Origin: Anniella stebbinsi
Lineage: Eukaryota > Chordata > Lepidosauria > Squamata > Anniellidae
DNA: 64,000 bases
Assembly: GCA_029215795.1 (NCBI GenBank)
Contig: JARDYH010000007.1
Span: 71,416,763-71,480,762 of the forward strand
Reading direction: 5' to 3'
Under the pieces are notes generated by a model that was not told where the DNA came from, did no database searches, and saw only the letters and a list, made by a program, of their open reading frames with translations. The stretch's first letter is position 1. Every line of letters starts with the position of its first letter. This document shows positions 55,090 to 64,000 of the stretch, piece after piece. The translations under genes and the position numbers were made by a program.

Positions 55090-55985
55090 GCCCTGATCGA
55101 TCCAAAAAAGAGTCCATCTAGTCCAGTATACGGTTTCCAATGGCATCAAGACAAGTTGCTTCTCGGTGCTCACAAGCAGCTTATCAAGACATGACTATTT
55201 CTGTTTGTTAGAATTGCCTCTAAATATGGGAGTCTTATTTAGCTACCATTACATTCGTCTATAGGCTATATACATATATATGCAACGTGTCTCATACACG
55301 CAGACATGGCCAGCATTTAGTCTTCCGCTGATGGATGGTGCTGGAGTGAGTTTCCCTTTTACCTTCCAGTTGCAGGGCAACAGGCAATTGGAGCAATGTT
55401 TTTTCCAGCAGCAATGGGGGAAGGAAACCCCTTGTAGTTGCTCCTTTTTTGGATGATGGATGGGGCTAGACTGGTCTTTCCCCTTGCCATGATATTCTTG
55501 GGAGGCCGGGTGTGCAACCTTCTACTGGCCCTTCATCTCCTGGCTGGTGACAGTGGCCAGGACATTCCAGTCCCCAAAGCAACAGGCAGTAATAGCTGAT
55601 ATTTAGACCAATTTACTAATAGATTGGTTGGAGCTATACATGAATTTGTTAATCCTCTTTTAAGCCATTAGACTAGTGACCATCACTACATCTTGTGGTA
55701 GTGAGTTCTGTAAGCTAATTATGCATTGGACAAAATATTACTTCCTGCTGTCTGTTCTGAACCTACTGCTGATCATTTCCTATGATGTATACTGGTTTCT
55801 CGCATTGTCACGCAACTCATAATTTAAATTCTTTTTATAAAGCAGGTGAAAAATATCTCGCTGAATATTTTAGCAAGAAATTCCAGAGTATTTCCGCCAC
55901 CATTCTATGTATACCCCTATGATTTATTTGTAGAGCTAGGATTTCCACCCAATCCATGGTAACCTTGCCATTGTTTAAGATCACT
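55090..55985 (-). mobile_element. CR1 LINE, antisense, strongly diverged
   Basis: GATCGATCCAAAAAAGAGTC then CATCTAGTCCAGTATACGG, 'catcactacatcttgtggta' and 'gagttctgtaagctaatta' follow the order of the antisense CR1 at 21622-22325. It is older than the other copies. Confidence 0.65.
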
Positions 55986-58022
55986 TACTGCCATGTGAAG
56001 GAGAAAGCTTCGGTGTAATATCAATAACCAAGTAAAGACAGCATTCCTCTCTCCTGTATAACATAATTTCCCTCAGCTTTATATCCTTATTTACCACACA
56101 GGAAACTGACAGCTATAATGCCACATAAATCAAAAGTCTTGCCTTGATCAGGTTTGTGTGATAGCGTTGCGTAGCTGTGAATAGACTCTGCTACTAGTTG
56201 CATAAATGCTGGGTAGGAGGCTCCCTCAATAAACAGCGGTTTTGGCTCCACCTCAGAGGCAGCATCCTATTTTTGAGCAAGCAATTTGTAGGGAATCATG
56301 GAAACCACTTGTAGTGCTATCCGCAATTAACCAAAAAACCACAGCTGGTGACTCATTTGCTCTCTCGCACCAACAGGAAGGAACGTGCTGGCTCTTTGTA
56401 TAGAGCTGGGCTAAACAACAGGATGACTCAATGCAAGTTGAGTGACACAGGTTCTAAGAGAACCATCTGGGTGTCCATCTATGCCAGGGCTTTTGCACCA
56501 TACAAATGTAGAGGTTAAGATCGCTCCTTCCTCTCCATCATCATCCTGCCACTGATACTTTGGCACTGGGAAATTCAGGGCTATGGGCTACTCCTGCCCT
56601 TTTGGTGCAGGTTTGTGTAGTGAACCCTCTGCAATACTTGGGATGCCCCAGATGGCTGAGAAATTTCTCTCTCCACGATTCATGCACAGAGACCCACATA
56701 AGCAATCTCAGAGCACAGGCCCAGCAGGAAGTGGTTGACGAGTGGGCAACCCAGTGCCAACCTGATGTTTTGGACTTCACATCCCATAATCCCTGACCAT
56801 TGCCCATGTTGGCTGGGGCTGATGGGGACTGTAGTCCAAAGTTACTTAGTGTACTAGTTCTTGTGCTGAACCTCCACAGAGAATCGGAGGCCAGCATGGA
56901 CATGCCCCATGTAGAAGAGAGTTACACAAACAGCCCACCCAGACAAGCTCTTTTCTCTAGGGTACTGACCACAATCGCTTCCCGTTTTGTGGTGCTATAG
57001 GAAGTGCAACATGCGCAGGCTTGTAACTCTCAACATACATTTATAGGGAAACCTGCTGGTATAAAAGAGGACAGGGCTCCTGCATTTTTAGCAGAAGACG
57101 GAATGGCATGCTGAAATTCCCTCTTCTCTCCAACTATTGAAGAAGCATGATTCCTGTCCTCTTCTGCAGCTGGCCACCCTAGAACCAAGAGTTAGCCATC
57201 CCTTGAAAGTTCAAGCGCTTCTACAAATTAAGAGCGCCCTTTAGCCTCTGTCTGTTTAGGCCAGGATCCAACAAACTAAATACAGCAAGCTTTGTGCAAA
57301 CACAGACTAGGTCTTTAGACTCTCCCCCACCCCAACAGCACCTGCCAAACTATTTTTGAAACTAAGGTGGAACTTTGAACGGTTAGTTGGTGAAGGATCT
57401 CTATCTGCCATTCAAAGTCAAGCAAGGCCTGAGGGCTGGTGGGGTGGGTGGGTTTGAAGTGACTCACTTGGGAAGCCGCTCCTAGGGAGCCCCTGTATCC
57501 ACAAGCAATTTTCCCGTTCTGCTTGTGCAAAGAACTGGGATGATGGAAAGCGCAAGTTCGCACACAAGCACACATGCAAGCAAGTAAAGACGAAGCACAA
57601 ATTGGAAGCCATGTGCAAGGATGGGCACATGGTTTAACCTAGCACTGCCCCATGGCTCTGATTGCAACATGAGCAATTTCTGCCCACGCAGTTTGAACTG
57701 CGCTGCAAGGAGTTGTTGGAGGATCTGCCTCCGCTCCATTATAGTTTCTAAAAAAGATGATGCGCACAAACAGATGTGCATGCAATGGGTTTATAAGTGC
57801 TGCAAACGGGTGACAGTCCACGGTAAAGAGCAAACAAGAGGCTCCCATCTTAAGCATGCACACGCCTGTAGGATTTAGGACATCAGGTTTTAGGCCTGCT
57901 TCTCTTAAAACAGTGCATGTGGCCTGTACTCCTTCAGGTGGAGGTTCACACAATTGACTCATCCCTACAGAAAGAAACAGAGAACGAAAAAGCTCCCTGC
58001 CCACAGAAGACTAGCTTTGCAG
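55986..58022. other. Gap between convergent ZNF576 and IRGQ
   Basis: Contains a family A MITE at 56748-56846 and a family G-like element at 57044-57182 (AAAAGAGGACAGGGCTCCTG ... CTGTCCTCTTCTGCAGCTGG, then CCACCCTA). No gene is supported. The IRGQ 3'UTR may reach into this stretch; no AATAAA was found for it. Confidence 0.5.
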
Positions 58023-58460
58023 CTAGCAAGGTTCTAGCCTATAGCCTCCTCCTTGCCATCTAGTTTTGTGTATGGAAGGAATTGTTATATGTAGAAGAAC
58101 GCTGAATCGTATGAGTCTCCCCCCACCACTACGAAGTGGTATGGTCCAGTCACTGGCTTCCCATCTCAGCAAGGACCAGGCCTCCATTTCTATATCAAAG
58201 TTCTTTGCTTTTACAGTTCTTGGGATCAAAGGGTCACAACAGCATCAACCACTCCTACAATGGCATAGAACTAAGGCTGCTAGACCTTCGACTTTCAAAT
58301 ACCCATCCGAGTCCTGTTTCACGACACCATCCTCAGAAATGTTGATCTTGTCCGTCTTGAAGATAGTTCTCTTCTTCTTTTATACTTGACAGCCGACCCT
58401 GTCAAGGCAGGGGGTGGGGGTGGCTACTGCTGCCCCCTCCCTGTCAGTTCCTCCTCAGCC

Positions 58461-60932
58461 CTAGTCCTCCACATATGCCAGCTGCAGCACCCTCGTGGCA
58501 TCCTCGGACAGCTCCACCACGACTCGTTTCAGCATCCCATAGGTGGACTCGAAGGAGATCTCGGGCTCCACCTTAGCTCCTCGCCCAAGGTACGGCAGGT
58601 AGCTCCATGCCCAGCTGGCCAGCGAGGCCGGCTTGGTGATGAGGCTGAGCACGTACGCCGAGCTCAGCCGCCTAGCAAAGGGGCTCTGGATCTTGGTCTG
58701 CAGCAGCTGGACCTCTCTGTCGGTGGCCCATGCGATGCTCTCCAAGGATGCTGCATCCAGGCCGAAGTCAATGCAGAAGCTGGCGATGGTGTCTATGAGG
58801 TTTTCGGACACATCCGACTTGGCGTTTTCCACACAGGCGAGGCAGAGCTGCAGGGCCTTGCCCCACACGTGTCTCATCAGCACGTTGGCCTTCCGTCTCA
58901 CCAGCCGCGACACGACGGTCGGGATGGCTCTCTTCAGAGCCTTCCTCTTCAAGTCTGGAGCGCTGCTCCTGAGGGCTTCCTGGAGGAGGGAAAGGTCATA
59001 GGCTTGGTTCGCCAGGCAGGAGACCAGGAAGACGCGGGGCGGGTCTATGCCGTCCTTCTTCAGTGCGTCCTCGCAGCTCTTCCGCACCCGTTCCTGCAGC
59101 TCCTCTTTGGGGGTGGGCTGACTCCCGGGCCGGGCCTCCAGATCCACGTCGATCTTGGTCCGCACGAAGAAGGCCTGCTTCCCCATTGAGGCGATGGCCC
59201 TGGCCAGGCAGCTGTGGGCATGCTTGTAGCGTTCAGAGGCCACCAGCAGGAAGAAGTCGTAGCGGGTGAGGTCTAGGTGGCTCACGTCCTCCTCTGTCAC
59301 GCCGACTCCCGGCAGATCCCACAGGTACACGTTGGAGTTGGTCGGGAGAAGGTAGGAGGTGGCTTTCCTCGTCGTTTCGGTCACCCCGGTGGGGGCTGCG
59401 CCCGGCTCCCCGCAGCCCACTCCTATCAGGGCGTTGACGAGTGAGGACTTCCCAGAGCCGGCTTCCCCTATCACTGCGACATCCAATCGGATTTGTGCGG
59501 GCTCTTCCAAAATCGAATGGATCACAGCTGGGACTTCGACCAAGCTGCCGGACTGGCAAATCTCATACAGCTCCGAGATCTTCTTCTGGCTCATTGCTGT
59601 CAAGTCCTCGAGGGTCCCATCATGGCTTCTAGAAAGAACCGAAAATAGAATCATAAATTTTATTTATTCGCTCATTCATTCGTTCATTCTTACATTTATG
59701 TCCTTCAGTTTCTCCTGTATAGGCCATCCCAGTCTCTACATTCTGAGGAGGAGGCCTTACTTGCCATACCCCGTTCTACTGAGGCTTGTTTAGCCATGGT
59801 GAGCAGGAAGGCCTTCTCATTCGTGGCACCCACCATGTGGACTGATCTCCCCATTGAGATCAAGCAGACTCCTGGTGTGGAGTGCTTCCGCCAACAACAT
59901 ACAATACATCTGTGTGTCCCGATGTTTCCTTGACCGCTAGAATTGTCCCCTACCCCTGGTTATTTCAATGAGTTGTTTTTATTGTTTTAATGATTGGCTT
60001 CATTGTATTTTATCATGATTTTACCCTGTAAACTACATTGGTTTCCCCCCTTCTCTTAAATAAAAAAGCTTAATTCTCAGGGCATGACAGCAGTCTTTTA
60101 TGGGACATACTGTTTCAGTCACACAACACTCCTTCTCTTGCCAACACTGGGATGTGAACCCAGAAGTCCCGCCACAACCAAGCCATCTCTCTTCTCCCCC
60201 CCCCCCCCACACCCCAGCTCCGCCACTACTTACTCACCTCTTCAAGTTGAGCACCTCTCCTTCCAGGCTGTCCTCAAAGCGGGCAAATTCGTATCTCTCT
60301 GTCTCCAGCCCAGACACCAGGAAAATCTTCTTGGCATCTATCCCGTCCTTGGCCAACTTCTCTGCCAGTTCCTTCCGGATCAGCCCTAGCTGTTCGCCAG
60401 GATTGTAGCGGTGCCGGAGCCGCCTCTCAGCTGTGTGCAGGTCCAAGTCCACCTTGGTGCGGGCCACGAGGACAGCTTTCCCCTTTTGCTTGACGGCCCT
60501 GAGGACCTGCAGGTGGGTGTCCCTCAAGCTGGCGTTCCCCACCACCACCACAAAGCAGCTGTACCTGCTCAGGTCGCCCAGGCGCTTGAGATAGGCGGAC
60601 GGTTTCTCAGACGCCTCGAAGCCCGGCAGGTCATGCAGGGTCAGGTTGGGGTACGTGGGGTGGGGGTGGGCGACCGCCTGTTTCGTGGGCTCCGGGGCTT
60701 CCCGGAAATAAGCCCAGGGGTCCGCCACTCGGCGGGGCTTGACCACCAGAGCCTGAACCAGCGAGCTCACGCCAGCGCCACGCTCTCCCAGGATCCCAAC
60801 TTGCACTTGGAGGGTGTTCACGGAGTCCACCAGCTCCTGGATTTGGCAGGCAGTGGTGTTGGCGTTCTGGGCCTCGTACTGGGCCTTCAGGTTCCTCAGC
60901 TGCAATTCGTTCAGGTACGGGGAACCGGCCAT
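58461..60932 (-). CDS. IRGQ: IRGQ, immunity-related GTPase Q (complete)
   Basis: Coding exons 60932-60238 and 59628-58461 (minus) join in phase through AAGAG|GTGAGTAAG and TTCTTTCTAG|AAGC, giving 620 residues against 623 for human IRGQ as I recall. It holds two IRG-type G domains in tandem. Domain 1 has a degenerate P-loop GERGAGVSS (49-57, Val where Lys is expected), DLPG 101-104 and TKVD 159-162. Domain 2 has an intact P-loop GEAGSGKS (286-293), DLPG 336-339 and TKID 389-392, then a helical C-terminal half. The ATG is eight bases inside the exon after TTTGCTTTGCAG. In mammals IRGQ is a quasi-GTPase that acts as an autophagy receptor in MHC class I quality control. Whether the reptile protein does this is inference. 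Confidence 0.95.
59680..60062 (+). mobile_element. LINE 3' fragment in the IRGQ intron
   Basis: The plus-strand frame reads KAFSFVAPTMWTDLPIEIKQ, the same ORF2 end seen on the minus strand at 1995-2112 (SAAPRLWNGLPEEIR). It is followed by a 3' part with TTTTATTGTTTTAATG and AAATAAAAAAG. It occupies most of the 609-base intron. Confidence 0.7.
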
Positions 60933-61059
60933 GGCTGAAGCTGCAAAGCAAAGGAAGGACAGGAAGCATGAAATGGTGCTTGCCGTGTGGCTCTCAGTGT
61001 GCAAGGCAGGTCTCCCTAGGGATACATGGGCAGTTGTTTGTGTCTCGCCACCGAAATCT

Positions 61060-61310
61060 GTATCGTCATCATCATCATCATCACATTTATATTCTGCCTT
61101 TTTCTTTCTTACAAGGAACCCAAGTCAGCTCACATCCTCCTCCTCATCCCCATATGATCCTCACAACAACCCTGTGAGGTAGGTTAGGCTGAGAGTCAGT
61201 GGCTGCCCCCAAAGCCGTTTCGTGGCAGAGTGGGGACTAGAACCCGTATCTCCTGACTCCCAGTCCAACACTCCAACTGCTACGCTACACTGGCTCTCTC
61301 TTTGAGCCAA
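61060..61310 (-). mobile_element. tRNA-headed SINE, antisense, full length
   Basis: On the minus strand: AGCCAGTGTAGCGTAGCAGT (A box), GGAGATACGGGTTCTAGTCC (B box), CTCTCAGCCTAACCTACCTC, ACAGGGTTGTTGTGAGGATC, and a TGATGATGATGA tail. It lies upstream of the IRGQ coding exon, in the likely 5'UTR intron. Confidence 0.8.
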
Positions 61311-61989
61311 CCCAGAAGGACTTCTTAAAGCCAGCTGTCAAGCAGAACAGAAACACGCTCCGGCTTCTGCCATCAGCTAGGGGACCTTGAGACGCTGGGA
61401 GGCTGCTCCCCGTGCCGCCACCCCAAGATTAACATCATGCCAAGGGGGTGACCAACTTGGTCCATCCATGGGCCGGAGAAGGAGCAGTTGCAGGGCGTTG
61501 CTTTGCCTTGCCTGCTGGAAAGAGCACTCATTTGTCCCCGGACGGCCAAATTTCAGGGAAAGAACGCTCTGGCCCTCTCCACTGGACAAATAAGCACCGA
61601 TTGCTAATCGAGCAAAATCACCCGGAAGGGAAGACCAGCCAGGTCCGGAGCATTCAAATGCCTGCTTCTGGTTCGCCACTTTGTTCTCTTGCTGAAAAAT
61701 GGATCTCCCTCTTCTTCCTTTCTTCTCCAGCAGGGTTTTTTTTAAAAGCAAATTTTCCAACTGCAGAGTTGCCTTGTCAGACACTCCCTGCCCCCCCCCC
61801 CCGCCCAAGCCAAACACATGATTTCTCTTTCACAACTGCACATTATCGATTTCCAACTGCACATTAAAAAAAACCACTCTACTCTCCACCCCCTTCCTTT
61901 GCACGTGTATCTTTTCAGCTTAGAAGCCTGATGGCAGGGGCGGCCTTCCCTTCCCAGTGATATGAGCCGCTTTTGGATCCCTCCCGTCG
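61311..61989. other. IRGQ 5' intron, nothing recognised
   Basis: Low-complexity C and T runs near 61735-61803; open frames on both strands lack domains. Confidence 0.5.
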
Positions 61990-62760
61990 CCTTTACAAAC
62001 GCAGCTTCCCGGGCAGCGTGGATCTGGGTGTGAAAATCCCTACCTTTCGTCCCTCGTGAATCTCCCCACCCCTTCCGCCTCCCTGGATGACTCCGGGTTC
62101 TAATCCCGGCAGGAGAAAGGGATCCCTCCCCCTGCTACCCAAACCCAGCAGCAGCGGCAACAACAACAGCAGCAGCAACCCCGCCCCTTTTCTCCAAAGG
62201 AACCCAGGCGTCCTGGCCAGCAGCCCCAATCCTAGCCGCCCTCCTCTGCCCTGGGTTTGCGGGGAGGGAGTCGGAGAGGCGGCTAGCCGGAGGCCAGACC
62301 CACCCGTGGCCGGCCCGGAGCGCGCACCTGACCGCTCTTCGCGGCGCCGCGCGCTTCGGATGCGCTCTCGCTCTAGTCCGGCGGAGCGGACCAAACAGCT
62401 GCGGGGAAATCGAAACCTCCGTGGCGAAGAAGGACAAGGACGCGGCGGCGGCTCCTCCTCTTCCTCCCGGCTGGCCGCGCCTTGGAGGCGGAGAGGGCTG
62501 CTCGAGGTAAGCAGATCGGGGAGTGGAAGGGATGAGATGACGTGAGAAAGCGGCCCGAGGAGGGGAGACGCCGCCAGGTAGCCGCCCAGCAAGAGGCCCC
62601 GGGGCGCAGGCCCGCAGCTTTGCCACGGGAAGGGAAGGAGGTCGGTGGGACTCTCCAGCCCCCTTGAAATTAAGCGCAGGCTGCAGCCTGTCCGACCGTC
62701 TCACCTGCCTGATCAAACCTCCTGGGTCCATACCTGCCCGCTTGGTCGGCGGAGCGGCGG
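61990..62760 (-). promoter_or_regulatory. IRGQ: IRGQ CpG-island promoter; possible bidirectional
   Basis: High GC and dense CG dinucleotides, strongest at 62280-62480. On the minus strand a donor, GGTCAG|GTGCGC, at 62327 would end an untranslated IRGQ exon 1 (down to 62328). On the plus strand CTCGAG|GTAAGC at 62507 is an equally good donor pointing away from IRGQ, so a divergent transcript may start here. Exon starts are not resolvable by eye. Confidence 0.6.
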
Positions 62761-63011
62761 TCCAACAACAACAACAACGGCCCATGAGTGGAGAAATAAT
62801 AATTGAAAGGATGTGTATATGCGTGTGCAGATGTTGAACTTTGCTTAGTGCTGGGCTGTGTAGGCATCTTGGGGATGGGGGATCCTTGTGACCAAGCAAG
62901 CATTCGGTCTTTGTGGAAACAGACCCGAAGATACAAGAGCTTGCAGTGATTCCGGGCAAGGAGCCCTGCAAATGTGGGTGTGTTGCTCGTAACAATGAGG
63001 GCCTATTGTAG

Positions 63012-63105
63012 CGTTTCCTAACCTAGCACCCTGTGGAAGTGTTGGACTACAGCTCCCATTACCCCCTGCCAATGATGGGAGTTGTAGTCCAAACCAAAAG
63101 GAGGA
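63012..63105. mobile_element. Family A MITE
   Basis: GTTTCCTAACCTAGCACCCT ... TGATGGGAGTTGTAGTCCAA; the right end is lost. Confidence 0.7.
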
Positions 63106-63181
63106 GAGCATCCGCTCAAATCGAGAAAAAAGGGGAGAGAAGCAAGTTTTTGGAATGCTGAGATATTTTTATTAATATACG

Positions 63182-63388
63182 CCCAATGCGTTTCGGCCTG
63201 TGAGATTTTATTTGAAAGGCTTTCTTCAGGGGGATGATTAGGTAGGTCTGCAGAACTTTCCAAATCAACTGGAAGTCTCCCGTGGTCACAAGTGACTTCC
63301 AGTTGATTTAGAAAGTTCTGCAGACCTACTTAATCATCCCCCTGAAGAAGGCCTTTCAAATAAAATCTCACAGGCCGAAACGCATTGG
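63182..63388. repeat. Near-perfect 95-bp-arm inverted repeat
   Basis: The left arm, 63182-63276, begins CCCAATGCGTTTCGGCCTGT; the right arm, 63293-63388, ends with its complement ACAGGCCGAAACGCATTGGG. Only a few differences and a 16-base loop separate them. The right arm runs directly into half of a family A MITE (63387-63442). Confidence 0.9.
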
Positions 63389-63639
63389 GAGTTGTAGTCC
63401 AACACATCTGGAGGGAACCAGGTTGGAGATGGCTGGTCTATTGGGTGATCGCCAGGACTTTCTGATTAACAGGATGACTATGCCAGCTGCCCTGTTTCCT
63501 CTGAGCTGAGCTGCAGTCCTCCCAGTAGCTGGAGGAAATTTCATTTTTTACTCTTTAAAAAACTAAATCTTAAATGCAGATTCAGCAATGAAAAGACAAT
63601 CCGATATAGACACACATTTGATTGTTCTTGCATAACGAA

Positions 63640-63781
63640 GGGCGCAATCCTATGCGTGTTTGGACAGAAAAAAAAGTCCTACAAGTCCCAGCATGCCCCA
63701 GCCGCCGTGGCTTCCTAGAGGGATGCTGGGAGTTTTAGGACTTTTTTTCCTGTCTAAACGTCCATAGGATTGTACCTTAAC
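63640..63781. mobile_element. Family B palindromic MITE
   Basis: GGGCGCAATCCTATGCGTGT ... AACGTCCATAGGATTGTACC with AAAAAAAAGTCCTACAAGTC and GGACTTTTTTTCCTGTC arms. Confidence 0.75.
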
Positions 63782-64000
63782 TCACTTCATAGGATTAGGT
63801 GTTATTTTGTGTAATATTATGCTTCCCACACAAATCTCAGAGTTGATGATGATGATGATGAAATCTCAGAGTTATGTTTCTGAAGGATAAGGAGGGAGGA
63901 GAATGCAATTTCGCTAGAAGAGTCAATTGAATCTGTTCAGGCTTTTTATGCTAGAAAACGCACATCGATAGTAGCAGATAGCAAGTTTATATAGGGTAGT

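Noticed and set aside
61993..62592. CpG-island frame as an IRGQ N-terminal extension
   Set aside because: The first IRGQ coding exon begins at an acceptor only eight bases before an ATG with the expected N-terminus, and the total length then matches the human protein.
62135..62995. 286-codon minus-strand open frame upstream of IRGQ
   Set aside because: A GC-rich promoter frame without a domain. It crosses the proposed exon 1 donor, and the IRGQ start is well fixed at 60932.

Overview
The window looks like vertebrate nuclear DNA, most likely from a squamate reptile. Genes are split by GT-AG introns, promoters are CpG-rich, and intergenic space is packed with CR1 LINE 3' ends, tRNA-headed SINEs, microsatellites and many short palindromic DNA transposons. 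The class call is an inference from repeat content; no species is claimed.

Five genes are supported. (1) The last coding exon and long 3'UTR of CADM4 (+, 2433-~4735). (2) A seven-exon gene (-, 16054-26102) for a two-Ig-domain type I membrane protein of about 313 residues that I cannot name. (3) A ZNF428-like C2H2 gene (+, 43226-45702). (4) ZNF576 (+, 50054-52091). (5) A complete IRGQ (-, 58461-60932, 620 residues).

CADM4, ZNF428, ZNF576 and IRGQ are neighbours on human 19q13.31 (recalled gene order), so the window is a reptilian counterpart of that block. Two things differ. The Ig gene sits between CADM4 and ZNF428, where I recall no human gene. ZNF576 and IRGQ face each other tail to tail here, whereas in human they are head to head.

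Layout: 1-4.7 kb CADM4 last intron, last exon and 3'UTR; 4.7-16 kb repeat-rich gap between two convergent 3' ends; 16-26.9 kb Ig gene with its CpG-rich promoter; 26.9-42.5 kb repeat-dominated intergenic DNA; 42.5-46.5 kb ZNF428 with a promoter full of NRF1-type motifs followed by an imperfect minisatellite; 48.3-54.8 kb ZNF576, whose promoter also has NRF1-type motifs; 55-58.4 kb gap with an old CR1; 58.4-62.5 kb IRGQ with a CpG-island promoter; 62.5-64 kb repeats with a strong hairpin.

The genes do not form a pathway. CADM4 and the Ig protein are cell-surface adhesion/receptor-type proteins, the two zinc-finger proteins are probably nuclear and seem related to each other by duplication, and IRGQ is a divergent immunity-related GTPase linked to autophagy. 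The DNA-transposon content is informative in its own right: several elements are nested, and several keep target-site duplications that can be read directly (8 bp, hAT-like; 3 bp TTA/TAA, Harbinger-like).
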